DNA of 64,000 bases from J054 sp965221985 (lineage in GTDB: Bacteria > Pseudomonadota > Gammaproteobacteria > Steroidobacterales > GCA-2729495). The notes beneath the pieces are model-generated. The model did not search any database, was not told the origin of the DNA, and saw only the letters and a program-made list of their open reading frames with translations. Location of the stretch: positions 2,356,001 to 2,420,000 of the forward strand of contig OZ244928.1 of NCBI GenBank assembly GCA_965221985.1, read 5' to 3'. How positions within the stretch are numbered: the stretch's first letter is position 1; each line of letters starts with the position of its first letter. Position numbers and translations under genes: made by a program. Positions 53,061-62,606 of the stretch are shown piece by piece.

Positions 53061-55667
53061 ATGAACGACAAAACTGATCAACGCGACACATCCGCGCCCG
53101 CCTGGGTCGTCCTAAAGTTTGGCGGCACGAGTGTGTCGACGGCTGACCGCTGGCAAACCATTGGCGATATCGTCCAGCAGCGTTTGGATGCGGGCTTGCG
53201 AGTGTTGGTCGTACATTCCGCCTTGGCCGGTATGTCAAATAAATTGGAAGCGGCCCTGCGCGCCACGGCGACGGGGGACGAAGACGGCCAGCGTGACGAC
53301 ATCGTGGCGGGACACCTGGCGCTCGCGGCGGATCTTGGCTTAGACGGCCAGGCATTGCTCGCGCCTTACTTTGCTGAGTTGGAGCAGCTATTCGCCGGCG
53401 TACGCCTAGTGCGTGAAGCTAGTCCCCGCGTGCAGGCGCGGATCATGGCCTTGGGCGAACTCATGTCCACCCGCTTGGGTGCCGCCTACCTTCAAGATCG
53501 AGGTATCGAGGCTACGTGGATCGACGCCCGGGAAGTCTTGCTGAGCGAAAATCGCGCCGAAGACAATGAACAGGCGCGCTATCTGTCGGCCAGGTGTGAT
53601 TTTTCACCCGATGCGGCACTGATCAGCGACTTTAATCAGCAGCCTGGCTTATTGATTACCCAAGGTTTCATCGCGCGCAACGCCAAGGGTGAGGGCGTGC
53701 TGCTAGGGCGGGGCGGATCCGACACCTCGGCTGCCTATTTTGCGGCCAAACTGGCTGCCACGGGTTTGGAGATTTGGACCGATGTGCCGGGCCTGTTCAG
53801 CGCGAACCCGCGTGTGGTGTCCGGCGCCCGCCAGCTGCGGCGGCTCAGTTACGAGGAGGCCCAAGAAATTGCTTCTACGGGCGGCTCGGTATTGCATCCC
53901 CGCTGCATACGGCCCGTGCGACTCTATGGAATTCCCTTAAGGGTCTTGTGGAGCGCCCGGCCCGAACTCGACGGCACGCTGATTAGTGATGATGCCGGCA
54001 GTGACGTGCCGCGCGTCACCGCTTTATCCAGCCGTCAGCAGATCACCGTGATCTCCATGGAAACCGTGGGTATGTGGCATGAAGTGGGCTTCTTGGCCGA
54101 TGCCTTTCGCTGCTTTAGCGATCTAGGTTTGTCGGTGGATTTGGTTTCTACGGCAGAGAGTAATGTCACGGTGACCTTGGATACTGGCTTGCAACCTGTC
54201 GATGGCTTGACCTTGGATCGTCTGCGCGCGCGCTTGGAGAAACTTTGCCGAGTAAGAATCATTACCGACGCTGAGGTTGTCAGTCTCGTCGGCCGCAAAA
54301 TCCGGGCCAGCCTGCACGAAATTGGTCCGGCACTAGAGGCATTTGCCGAACACCAGATTCATTTGGTGAGCCAAGCCGCAAGCGATCTGAATCTAAGTTT
54401 CGTGGTGGCCGAGGGTCAGTCCCATCGCCTTGTACAGCAGTTGCACGAAACCCTGGTACGCCCCGGACCCACAGACGAAATTTTTGGGCCCAGTTGGCAA
54501 GAACTACAAGCGGATGATTTGCCGAAGGTCAAAACGGCAGAACCTTGGTGGCAAACCAAGCGTGCCCAGTTGCTCGACATTGCGGCGGCTTCGCCCTCGG
54601 CCTACGTGTACGATCAGGCAACGGTGCGCGCAGCTTGCCAGCGTCTGTCGAAGCTAAACAATGTGGACCGCGTGTTCTTTGCCATCAAAGCAAATAGCAA
54701 TCGAGAAGTCTTGCGTACCGTCGGTGAAAGCGGTGTGAATTTTGAATGCGTATCGCCGGGGGAAATTAGGCGGGTCTTCGAGATATTTCCCGACTTGGAT
54801 CCTGAGCGAATCTTGTTCACGCCAAATTTTGCGCCTCGCGAAGAATACGAGCTGGCTCTTGATCAAGGTGTTTGGGTGACCTTGGATAATTTGCACCCCT
54901 TACGGCATTGGGGTGATGCTTTCGCGGGCCAAGATATTATTTTGCGATTGGATACTGGGCAGGGGCGAGGTCATCATGAGCATGTGCGCACGGCTGGTGT
55001 GCAATCAAAATTTGGTATTCCTACATTCGAACTAGATGAAGCCCGCGACTTAGTGGCCGCCTGCGGTGCCCGCGTGGTAGGTCTGCACGCGCATACTGGC
55101 AGCGGCGTTCTGCAGGCCGACAACTGGGAAGAGGTGGCGGAGACTTTGGCCGAATTAGCCGGTGGATTTTCCGACGTGCGTTATTTGGATATTGGCGGCG
55201 GCTTGGGCGTTCCCGAAAAACCAGGTCAGAAAGCTTTGGATATGGTCGCTTTGGACGCCAGCCTCGCCGCTATTCGTGCCGCGGCGTCCGACTATGAGTT
55301 GTGGCTAGAGCCCGGTCGCTATGTGGCGGCTGAAGCCGGCGTGTTACTAGCCACCGTGACCCAAGTGAAGGGAAAAGGTGAGGTGCAGTACGTAGGCGTC
55401 AGTACGGGCATGAATTCTTTAATTCGTCCTGCGCTTTACGGCGCTTTCCATGAAATCGTTAACCTCAGTCGTCTTAGCGAAACGGCGACACAGCTTGTGA
55501 ATATTGTGGGGCCCAATTGCGAAACGGGCGATCGGCTCGGCAATGACCGTTTATTGCCCGTTTGCCGCGAGGGTGATGTATTGCTCATCGCAACGACTGG
55601 CGCTTACGGCTACGTCATGAGTTCGCACTACAACTTACGTAGTCCGGCGCCCGAATTTATCGTGTAG
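53061..55667 (+). CDS. lysAC: Bifunctional aspartate kinase / diaminopimelate decarboxylase
   Basis: An 868-residue fusion of the first and last enzymes of lysine synthesis. The aspartokinase half (about 1-460) starts VVLKFGGTSVSTADRW and has LLGRGGSDTSAAYFA and two ACT units (AESNVTVTLD, and the VSQAASDLNLSFVV end). The decarboxylase half (about 500-868) is fold-III PLP enzyme: PLP lysine in FFAIKANSNREVL, then GLHAHTGSGVL, YLDIGGGLGVP, LEPGRYVAAEAGVL, GPNCETGD and GAYGYVMSSHYN. This LysA/LysC fusion is known in Xanthomonas/Xylella. Domain fusion may allow joint feedback control by lysine. It lies 47 bases after ilvD. Confidence 0.95.
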   Translation: MNDKTDQRDTSAPAWVVLKFGGTSVSTADRWQTIGDIVQQRLDAGLRVLVVHSALAGMSNKLEAALRATATGDEDGQRDDIVAGHLALAADLGLDGQALLAPYFAELEQLFAGVRLVREASPRVQARIMALGELMSTRLGAAYLQDRGIEATWIDAREVLLSENRAEDNEQARYLSARCDFSPDAALISDFNQQPGLLITQGFIARNAKGEGVLLGRGGSDTSAAYFAAKLAATGLEIWTDVPGLFSANPRVVSGARQLRRLSYEEAQEIASTGGSVLHPRCIRPVRLYGIPLRVLWSARPELDGTLISDDAGSDVPRVTALSSRQQITVISMETVGMWHEVGFLADAFRCFSDLGLSVDLVSTAESNVTVTLDTGLQPVDGLTLDRLRARLEKLCRVRIITDAEVVSLVGRKIRASLHEIGPALEAFAEHQIHLVSQAASDLNLSFVVAEGQSHRLVQQLHETLVRPGPTDEIFGPSWQELQADDLPKVKTAEPWWQTKRAQLLDIAAASPSAYVYDQATVRAACQRLSKLNNVDRVFFAIKANSNREVLRTVGESGVNFECVSPGEIRRVFEIFPDLDPERILFTPNFAPREEYELALDQGVWVTLDNLHPLRHWGDAFAGQDIILRLDTGQGRGHHEHVRTAGVQSKFGIPTFELDEARDLVAACGARVVGLHAHTGSGVLQADNWEEVAETLAELAGGFSDVRYLDIGGGLGVPEKPGQKALDMVALDASLAAIRAAASDYELWLEPGRYVAAEAGVLLATVTQVKGKGEVQYVGVSTGMNSLIRPALYGAFHEIVNLSRLSETATQLVNIVGPNCETGDRLGNDRLLPVCREGDVLLIATTGAYGYVMSSHYNLRSPAPEFIV

Positions 55668-55879
55668 CGCAAGGTCATATTCGCGAGATAAGCGTAAATT
55701 GCTATTCGCCGTTAGATTTCGGTTCTGCGTTGTGGCCTTCGGATCAGGTGTTGAGCCTTGCGGGGGCCAATAGCCTTCAATAGTCTGTCGTTTCTTGATG
55801 GGCATGCTGCCGCGGGAAGCATTAATTGGCTATGGCACTGAACCGGTGTTATTCAGCGAGCTTCGTTTTCACCGAATAA

Positions 55880-56701
55880 CTACGTTGCTTGACTGGTCTT
55901 GGTGCCGCGCAACATCAGCCAAAGGCCAAGCGAGAATAAAAGCGCAGTGGCGAGGTTAGCCACTGGGTATTCGCCAAGGCTTTTCCAATACTCCGGGTAA
56001 ACGCCGAAAAACGCGCCCACCTCGGCCAGGGAAAACAAAATGACGGCCACCGGGATCGCATAGCGAAAAGCGAGCCCCATGCGCGGGATGCGGCATAGCT
56101 GCCACAACAAGTATCCCGCCCAAGCCAGCATTGCGATGTAGAAGCTGGCGCCCAAACTGCCGCCCAAATACAAAAACAGCAAGAAAACCAGCCACTGGAC
56201 AAAAATCGTTTCCATGGCCGCAATTCGAGCATAGCTGCGGCGATAACCCGGCGTGGGACTGCCCGGTGACCAATGCATGCGGCGCAAGATCCAACGCATG
56301 AAATTGCAGCGCGTCTCGCGGTTCAGCATGCCGTAAACAAAGAACACCGCCAACATGATTGTGGCCGTCGACATGAGCAAGGCGTACCGGCCGTCCAAGG
56401 GGAAGCCGCCATAGTCAATACTAGGCACCGCGAAACGGCTAGCAAACCAACGCAAACAGCCTTCGGACAGGCCATGCCAGATCAGCATGCCGCCCGTATA
56501 GCCGGCGATGGAGGCTGGTACATCTTGCCGATTCAGGTAGTAGGCGACGATACCGAAACCTAGCAGGCCCATGGCGAAGAAACCCCAGAACGACCAGTCT
56601 CCTAGAACGGCTAGAATGACCCGATTGATCGCGCGTGTTAGCGGTTGGCCCAGTAGCGCGACGGCGAGAACAAGCAGACCGAGTGCGGGTTTGCTCAACA
56701 T
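55880..56701 (-). CDS. Integral membrane protein of unknown function
   Basis: The 273-residue protein has about seven or eight hydrophobic segments (near residues 5-20, 35-55, 64-84, 107-125, 165-184, 185-205, 212-232 and 246-265). Polar loops hold a basic stretch (RRMHWSPGSPTPGYRRSYAR). No recognised motif; it is not obviously a transporter. It stands alone, convergent with the lysA/lysC fusion and followed by a 212-base gap with no clear terminator. Confidence 0.72.
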   Translation of the reverse strand: MLSKPALGLLVLAVALLGQPLTRAINRVILAVLGDWSFWGFFAMGLLGFGIVAYYLNRQDVPASIAGYTGGMLIWHGLSEGCLRWFASRFAVPSIDYGGFPLDGRYALLMSTATIMLAVFFVYGMLNRETRCNFMRWILRRMHWSPGSPTPGYRRSYARIAAMETIFVQWLVFLLFLYLGGSLGASFYIAMLAWAGYLLWQLCRIPRMGLAFRYAIPVAVILFSLAEVGAFFGVYPEYWKSLGEYPVANLATALLFSLGLWLMLRGTKTSQAT

Positions 56702-57078
56702 GGACTAAGCCTAACTAATACGTCTGTTTCCTGCAGGGCATTTTGCTAATCGACAGAAAAAGCTATTGTGCTCGGTGCGTGGCCTCTAGCGCTCGATTGA
56801 CATAACAGCGGACGCGACCCAAATGACCCTATTCCTTGATTAACTCGAAAACTAAGTAGCGCGCAAGATTGGCCCCATCCGCGTTATTTGGACTGTAGCC
56901 AGGTCGAATAATTTGATTGCGCACCGAGGGCTTTGCTAGCCTTGACTGGCGGGTCTCGATGACGTATCTCGGATGCCCGCAGCAAAACGTAGCCGCGGGT
57001 AATGCTCGATCTAGCCGGATCGCCGCGGGCTATGCGGTATACGATTACTAAAACCAAGAATATCGAAGGGGAATTCTG
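56702..57078 (+). other. Gene-free stretch between divergent genes
   Basis: 377 bases between the minus-strand membrane gene and the HAF-repeat protein. I see no coding frame. A TATACG/TACGAT-like sequence near 57039-57045 could be a -10 region for the following gene, without a good -35. Confidence 0.45.
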
Positions 57079-58251
57079 GTGACTTTGTCCATGCGAACAT
57101 TGGCCTCGATCGTGTGTCTAGCGATTGCGGCGTCGACAGCTGGCGCCGCGAAAGCGCAAACTACGTATACCATCCAGGCGCTCGATAAATTGGGCGCTTC
57201 CACAGCTGCGGCCAAGAACCAAGCTTACGGGTTGAACGATAGTGGTCAGATTGTAGGTCAATCATATAACCCCGTCACCGGTACCAATGAAGCGGTTATC
57301 TGGAACAGCAGTGGAACAGCGACTTCTCTTGGCGTCACAGGAATTGCCCGAGCGGTAAACAACAACGGTGTAGTGGTCGGTGAGACGGGCAATGCGAGCC
57401 TGATGAGTCCGAACGGACAAGCGTTTAGCTGGCAAGGAGGCACGCTCAACTACCTCGGTACGCTTGGTGGCGCATACTCCGGCGCCTACGACATTAATGA
57501 GAATGGCTTGATCACTGGCTTCGCGAACATCGACCCAATGGGCTATATTCCCAGCGTATATCGAACGCATGCTTTTGCCTATATCAACGGTACGATGACT
57601 GACTTAGGCACTGTTTCGACGGCCACTGGTTACAGCCGAGGTCATGGGATAAACGACAATGGTGAGGTTGCCGGTCGTGCCTCTCTCGTGGATTTCGAAA
57701 ATAGTAGCAAGCACCAGGCTACTTGGAATTCCAATGGCGATATCACTTCAAACGTGACGGGGGTCGGTGGCTATAGTACTGCTCAGCAAATAAACAATGC
57801 CGGAATCGTTGTCGGTAATGCCTACGATAGCGGGTCGGTATTTACCACGCTTGATCGACCAGCCGTATGGGATGTCAATGGCCTACATTTTTTGGCCGGC
57901 GATATTAACGATGGGTTCGGAGCCGACGGTGATTACGGTCGCGCGTTGTCTATCAATGACCTGGGTACAATCGTTGGTAAGAGCTTTGACAGCGCCTTCG
58001 CGGATATCGCGGTGGTGTCATACGATGGCCAGACGATGCTCAATCTTAACAACCTTGTAGAAAACCTCATGGGCTGGTCGATTTTGTCGACGGCGTACGA
58101 TATCAATGAGTTGGGTCAAATCGTCGGATACGGGACTTACAATGGCGAGCAAACAGCATTCTTGCTGACGCCCGTGCCTGTTCCTGCAGCCGCGTGGCTA
58201 TTAGGTTCGGCACTTGGCTTATTGGGTTGGATGCAACGAAGAGCAGCGTAA
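57079..58251 (+). CDS. HAF-repeat secreted protein with VPxPA-CTERM sorting signal
   Basis: The 390-residue exported protein has a signal peptide (MRTLASIVCLAIAASTAGAAKA), then about seven HAF-type repeats of the form A..IN..G.IVG.S (AYGLNDSGQIVGQS, AVNNNGVVVGE, AYDINENGLITG, GINDNGEVAGRA, QQINNAGIVVGNA, LSINDLGTIVGKS, AYDINELGQIVGYG) and HAFAYINGTMTDLGT. It ends with the sorting tail VPVPAAAWLLGSALGLLGWM plus QRRAA. The tail nearly matches that of the protein at 45105, so both should be handled by the same exosortase system. GTG at 57079 has GAAGGGG upstream; ATG at 57091 is an alternative. Function is probably extracellular or surface matrix; unknown in detail. Confidence 0.9.
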   Translation: MTLSMRTLASIVCLAIAASTAGAAKAQTTYTIQALDKLGASTAAAKNQAYGLNDSGQIVGQSYNPVTGTNEAVIWNSSGTATSLGVTGIARAVNNNGVVVGETGNASLMSPNGQAFSWQGGTLNYLGTLGGAYSGAYDINENGLITGFANIDPMGYIPSVYRTHAFAYINGTMTDLGTVSTATGYSRGHGINDNGEVAGRASLVDFENSSKHQATWNSNGDITSNVTGVGGYSTAQQINNAGIVVGNAYDSGSVFTTLDRPAVWDVNGLHFLAGDINDGFGADGDYGRALSINDLGTIVGKSFDSAFADIAVVSYDGQTMLNLNNLVENLMGWSILSTAYDINELGQIVGYGTYNGEQTAFLLTPVPVPAAAWLLGSALGLLGWMQRRAA

Positions 58252-58281
58252 TTTCCGCCATTTGAAAAATGCAAACCAACC

Positions 58282-58310
58282 GAGTCAGCGGGTTTTCTGA
58301 CTCCGATTTT
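58282..58310 (+). terminator. Probable intrinsic terminator
   Basis: GAGTCAG (58282-58288), eight-base loop, CTGACTC (58297-58303), then CGATTTT. It lies 31 bases after the HAF-repeat gene. The stem is short and the T run modest. Confidence 0.55.
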
Positions 58311-58414
58311 CGATGTCGTGGGAGTTTGTTTAATTCCTAGAAACCTGCGACTGCCGGCATATCAATACTTGATCACGGTCCGATTCTGGCCCATTTTCTC
58401 CAGGTGATGGCGTT

Positions 58415-58888
58415 ATGGAAACAGCGAAACTGTTATCGGGCGGGTGCATATGTGGTGCTATCCGCTTCCGGGTTACCCGGAAACCATTGAGTGTGCACGC
58501 CTGTCACTGTACCGACTGTCAAACGATTTCGGGTTCGGCTTTCGGGCTGTCCATGGTTCTTGAGCACAGCGCGGTTGAGGTCATTGCGGGTAGCCTCGAG
58601 ATCAATAAGTTTTCCTCGCAAACTACCGACATGCATCGGTACCACTGCGGAGAATGCGGAACGGCAATTTTTTTTAGTTCCCCGGATTTTCCCGGAATTG
58701 TCGCGCTTAAACCGGGCACCTTGGATGACACTTCGACACTACGACCCATCGCGCATATGTGGTATCGAAGTGCACAAGCTTGGTTAAAGCTTGGCGACGG
58801 ATTGCCTAAGTATCAAGAGCAGCCGTCTTTTTCTGAACTGATTGAATTGGGCAAGAATTCGTCTGGTAAATTAATGGGGTCAGAGTAA
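58415..58888 (+). CDS. GFA-family (glutathione-dependent formaldehyde-activating-like) zinc protein
   Basis: The 157-residue protein has the GFA/CENP-V fold zinc pattern: GGCICGAIRFRV, HACHCTDCQTISGSAF, YHCGECGTAIFFSSPDFPG, with all the expected Cys positions. The family binds zinc and is often annotated as formaldehyde-activating enzyme, although most members have no proven activity. It precedes the YCII-like and Rieske genes in the same direction and could belong to that region. Confidence 0.9.
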   Translation: METAKLLSGGCICGAIRFRVTRKPLSVHACHCTDCQTISGSAFGLSMVLEHSAVEVIAGSLEINKFSSQTTDMHRYHCGECGTAIFFSSPDFPGIVALKPGTLDDTSTLRPIAHMWYRSAQAWLKLGDGLPKYQEQPSFSELIELGKNSSGKLMGSE

Positions 58889-58976
58889 GACTGCGGGGTT
58901 TGAGTCGCAAAGTGACAGTAAACCCGGTAGTTTGAAGCTCGAAAGAGTCCAGTGGTTTGCTATGTAGGAGAACCAA

Positions 58977-59294
58977 GTGCCGCAATACATGATTACCTAT
59001 CTCGGCGGAAACCGCCCATCTAGCCCGGAGGAGGGTGAACAGCATATGGCGAAGTACCGGAGCTGGTTGTCATCGCTGGGTGATGCGGCGGTAAGTCCGG
59101 CCAATCCCTTGAAGAATACGCAGACGGTGCAGTCGGATGGCTCTGTTATCCCGGGTGGTAGCAGCTCGATGTCAGGATTTACGATTATTGCGGCTGACTC
59201 TGTGGATGCCGCATTGGATATCGCGAAGGCCTGTCCTTTTCTCAAGTTGGGTGGATCCTTAGAAGTGTCCGAACTAATGAAGATGCCCGGCTAG
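58977..59294 (+). CDS. YCII-related (YciI-like) protein
   Basis: A 105-residue protein with the DGPF/YCII fold pattern: MPQYMITYLGG, EEGEQHMAKYRSWLSSLGDAAVSPANPL, then GFTIIAADSVDAALDIAKACPFLKLGGSLEVSELMKM. Family members are small dimeric proteins thought to act as lyases or sensors, with unknown substrate. GTG at 58977 is supported by TAGGAG six bases upstream. Same strand as the GFA-like and Rieske genes. Confidence 0.85.
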   Translation: MPQYMITYLGGNRPSSPEEGEQHMAKYRSWLSSLGDAAVSPANPLKNTQTVQSDGSVIPGGSSSMSGFTIIAADSVDAALDIAKACPFLKLGGSLEVSELMKMPG

Positions 59295-59555
59295 CGCTGG
59301 AATCTTCCTGTTCATCCGCGAAATAGCCGGGTAAGCAAGGCCGCGCATGTTTGTCTACCATGCGGTCGGATCAGGCACTCCGCCTGCTGCGCGGGCGACC
59401 TTGTAAGTGGCGGAATTCGTGGAAGAAAAGTAGTTTTTCCAGGCGTTGCATTCGCCGGTTTACCCGGGTCTTTACCTATTCGCGCCCGGTTTCAGGCGGG
59501 GTAGAGTAGGCGGTGCCGTTATGGTTGCCGGCCTGGTTAATGGGGAGGATTCAGC

Positions 59556-60980
59556 GTGTATACAAATGTCTGGTACGTGGCGGGCTTTAGTAAGGACCTG
59601 ACCAAGGAGCCCATTCAAGTTCGGATGCTCGGCGCTGATTTCGTGCTGTTCCGCGAGATGGATGGCACGGCGCGGTGCATTAGCAATGTATGCCCGCACC
59701 GCGGTGCGAACCTGGCCGAGGGTTGTTTGCACAAGGATGGCACGCTGGCCTGTCCTTTTCATGGCTATCGCTTCAATGGTCAGGGCGAGTGCACGCTGGT
59801 GCCATCACGCCGTGATCACGAAGTTCAGGTGGTTGCACCGGGGATGCGCATCGATGCCTATGCCACCGTAGAAAAGTATGGTGCCATTTGGGTCTGCCTG
59901 GGCGATGATCCCGATGCGGCCTCACCCATATTCGATATGCCGGAGTGGGGCGATGACCAATGGCGCTTCACCACCAATGAAGAAGTGTGGGAGGCGGATT
60001 ATCACACCTGCAAATTTACCAATCTCGACTATGTGCACCTGCCCGTGGTGCACGGCATCCTGTTTCAGGGTAATGAAAATCCCATTCAAGCGCCGGAACA
60101 TCATGTCACATCAACCGAGCATGGCTTTCAGTCGGTCATGCAGGTCAACCCGGCGCCCAGTGGGGGAGTTTGGTCTGAGCTGCGTGACAAGGGCACGAAG
60201 GTTGAATCCATAATGAAATTTTTCGTACCCGGGCTCACCTTGCGAGGCCAGGTAGAGATTGGCGGTATAGGTTCCGGCGAATTTAATATTTTTTACGAAT
60301 TCACCACGCCCATCGACGAACATCGGACCATGATGCGCCACATGTTCTTGCGTAACTACCGTATGGAAGCGGACTTCGACACCGAGCACACCAGACGCAA
60401 TTTGCAGAATGTGCATCAAGACAAAGCCCTGGCCGAATCGCAACGTCCTTTAGTTGCAGCCCTCGGTCCTAACCCGAATGCCGTTTACACTCACGATGAA
60501 GACAAAATCGTGTTGACCTATTGGGGTCTCATGGAAGCCATGCGCAACAAGGGTTGGCAAATTGACCGCAGTCAATTGCCAGCGCCGGATCAGGCGGTCC
60601 GTATTGTGCCTTCGCCCAATCGCAAGGCCAATCAGGGTACTTGGGCCTATGCGGCCATGCCACGAATCCCGGCTGGCGATACACGGGTGACTTCCGTAAA
60701 GGACCTGCATTTTGTGGATATTGACAACATCGAACCCACTCGCTCAAAGGATTTTGGGGAGTCTGAGCCCGTCGTGCCACGCGATGCAAAATCAAAGGCC
60801 ACCCTTGAGTGGGAAGATGAGGCCCTAGCTCGCGTGCAGAAAGCACCGAGCTTCGTGCAGCCGATGATTATTGAGAATGCCGAGAAAGCGGCGAAGGAAA
60901 ATGGCACGAATTTCGTCACGGTAAAGTTGCTGGAGGAATTGCAGGCAAAGCAGAACGGCGGTGCGCGGCCTGGAGCTTAG
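59556..60980 (+). CDS. Rieske [2Fe-2S] aromatic ring-hydroxylating oxygenase, large subunit type
   Basis: The 474-residue oxygenase alpha-subunit type. The Rieske centre is CPHRGANLAEGCLHKDGTLACPFHGY (CxH...CxxH). The mononuclear iron site is NLDYVHLPVVH (Asp bridging and two His), with the third ligand in VHQDKALAESQRP. The N-terminus MYTNVWYVAGFSKDL resembles VanA- and phthalate-dioxygenase-type oxygenases. GTG at 59556 follows GGGAGG. No ferredoxin or reductase gene is near; the partner must come from elsewhere. The following SDR (61032) and UbiD-like (62607) genes suggest oxidation of a carboxylated ring, then dehydrogenation and decarboxylation. The substrate is inference. Confidence 0.9.
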   Translation: MYTNVWYVAGFSKDLTKEPIQVRMLGADFVLFREMDGTARCISNVCPHRGANLAEGCLHKDGTLACPFHGYRFNGQGECTLVPSRRDHEVQVVAPGMRIDAYATVEKYGAIWVCLGDDPDAASPIFDMPEWGDDQWRFTTNEEVWEADYHTCKFTNLDYVHLPVVHGILFQGNENPIQAPEHHVTSTEHGFQSVMQVNPAPSGGVWSELRDKGTKVESIMKFFVPGLTLRGQVEIGGIGSGEFNIFYEFTTPIDEHRTMMRHMFLRNYRMEADFDTEHTRRNLQNVHQDKALAESQRPLVAALGPNPNAVYTHDEDKIVLTYWGLMEAMRNKGWQIDRSQLPAPDQAVRIVPSPNRKANQGTWAYAAMPRIPAGDTRVTSVKDLHFVDIDNIEPTRSKDFGESEPVVPRDAKSKATLEWEDEALARVQKAPSFVQPMIIENAEKAAKENGTNFVTVKLLEELQAKQNGGARPGA

Positions 60981-61031
60981 CCCATACCTGCACTGGCTAA
61001 ATACTTTTGAGACTTGTTTAAGGGGACTTGA

Positions 61032-61826
61032 GTGACAATCGACAATGAACTCGATGGCAAAGTCGTCATCGTGACCGGTGGCAGCATGGGAATCGGTTTT
61101 GGGATGGCGACCCGGCTTGCTAAGCACGGCGCGAAAGTCATCATCACCAGTAGAAACGGTGATACGGGAGAGGCTGCCCTGACGCGATTGCGCAAGCAAT
61201 CCAAATGTGACGCGGAGCGCTCGGACTATTACCGGATGGATATCTGCAGCGAGGCAGACAACAAGAGCCTTGTTGAATTTGCCGTTCAGCGTTTTGGGCG
61301 CCTCGATGCGATGATTAACAACGCCGTTTTTCCGGGTGATTTTCAATTGCTCGCAGACGAGTCTCTAGAGAGTTTCGAGCAAGTAATGCGTACCAATGTA
61401 ACGGGTACTTATCTGGGCATGAAGCATGCGATTCAACAGTTCTTGGCTCAAGGTGCCAGCACCGGCGATAACTATTCGGTGATCAACGTCAGTTCTGGTG
61501 CGACTCGCGACACGGGTCTGCGCATGGCGCCGTATATCGCCTCAAAACTTGCCGTGGAGGGACTGACCCAGGCCGCGGCCTTGGAATATTCGCGACAGGG
61601 TATTCGGATTAATACTCTGTTGTTTGGTGTCTTCGAAACCGAAAAGGCAATGCAGCTCCACGAAGCCATGCCGGCGGTACGGGAGAAGAACGCCGCTAAA
61701 CATCACGTGGGCCGCTTCGGAGATCCGGAGCATGATGCGGGTGAGGCGGCGACCTATTTGATTTCTGATCGCAGTAGTTTTATTACCGGAACTACGATGC
61801 AGGTTGATGGGGGCATGTGTTTATAG
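61032..61826 (+). CDS. Short-chain dehydrogenase/reductase (SDR family)
   Basis: The 264-residue classical SDR has the NAD(P) motif TGGSMGIGFGMA, catalytic Ser in INVSSGA and Tyr/Lys in YIASK, a NNAVF region in place of the usual NNAG, and the C-terminal SSFITGTTMQVDGGM. It lies 51 bases after the oxygenase gene on the same strand, so it could oxidise the diol or alcohol product of that enzyme. The start is GTG at 61032. Substrate unknown. Confidence 0.92.
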   Translation: MTIDNELDGKVVIVTGGSMGIGFGMATRLAKHGAKVIITSRNGDTGEAALTRLRKQSKCDAERSDYYRMDICSEADNKSLVEFAVQRFGRLDAMINNAVFPGDFQLLADESLESFEQVMRTNVTGTYLGMKHAIQQFLAQGASTGDNYSVINVSSGATRDTGLRMAPYIASKLAVEGLTQAAALEYSRQGIRINTLLFGVFETEKAMQLHEAMPAVREKNAAKHHVGRFGDPEHDAGEAATYLISDRSSFITGTTMQVDGGMCL

Positions 61827-61939
61827 GCCCTCGGGTGAGGCTTAGCTTAGCCCCTATGTTTCTGAGACTTATGCGAAGTTGCAAGAGCCGCATGGCTGCT
61901 GGTGCGCGTTTGCAATGCTTGGAGCCGGACCGTTTTGCG

Positions 61940-62323
61940 ATGGGTTCAATTCCAGTGAGTCACCTTGGTATGCGTAGTTTTTTCGCGACTTGGCTTATGA
62001 TTACAGTCGGCATTCTCGCACCGAGTGTTGCTTGGGCTCAGAAAATCAACGCCGCGATATTTATCCCGGCTGTATCGCCGATCTTCGTAATCGGTTTGGC
62101 CATCTTCGTTGGCTATTGCGGCAGGAGCTGGCTAATAGCCTGTTCTCACCTTGGTTTGGTGTTGGTTTGGATTGCACTGTTTTGGATCTCCTCGGTGTAC
62201 GTGACCAATGACTATATTATTTGGACGCCGCTAGCCCTTTATGTTGCGCATGCCGTTGGGATGATTGTCAGTTCGGTGGTTAAAATAGCTAAGCGTGGGC
62301 GGAATAAAGTCGGCAAGCTTTGA
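61940..62323 (+). CDS. Small membrane protein of unknown function
   Basis: An open frame extends from 61817 to 62323; the part before 61940 has no family-like features and starts within the SDR gene, so ATG 61940 (MGSIPVSHLGMRSFF) is chosen, with ATG 61970 as alternative. From 61970 the protein has a signal-like segment ending in APSVAWAQ and three hydrophobic segments (FIPAVSPIFVIGLAIFVGY, LIACSHLGLVLVWIALFWISSVY, IWTPLALYVAHAVGMIVSSVV), ending in a basic tail. No known family is recognised. It lies between the SDR and the UbiD-like gene and may belong to the same unit. Confidence 0.5.
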   Translation: MGSIPVSHLGMRSFFATWLMITVGILAPSVAWAQKINAAIFIPAVSPIFVIGLAIFVGYCGRSWLIACSHLGLVLVWIALFWISSVYVTNDYIIWTPLALYVAHAVGMIVSSVVKIAKRGRNKVGKL

Positions 62324-62606
62324 GTGTAATGGCCGCGGACCTGCCAGTTTGCGGTATTCGCAATGCCAAGCCGCGATTCGGTGCTCGATTGTTGGCCGGG
62401 ACAAAATCCGGCCCGCGGCAAAGTATTTTGACCATCGCTGGCATCGTTTATTGGGTCTCTGGGTGCGGTCGGCCTGGCTCGCGAACAAGGAGCCAAGACC
62501 GCTGGAAAAGTTGGAGTAGCGTGGTAAGGTGCGGCGCTATGGCCTTCGCTAGCGAAAGACCCGATGGCCCACCACAAATTACAACAATCATTTGGAGTTT
62601 GACCCC

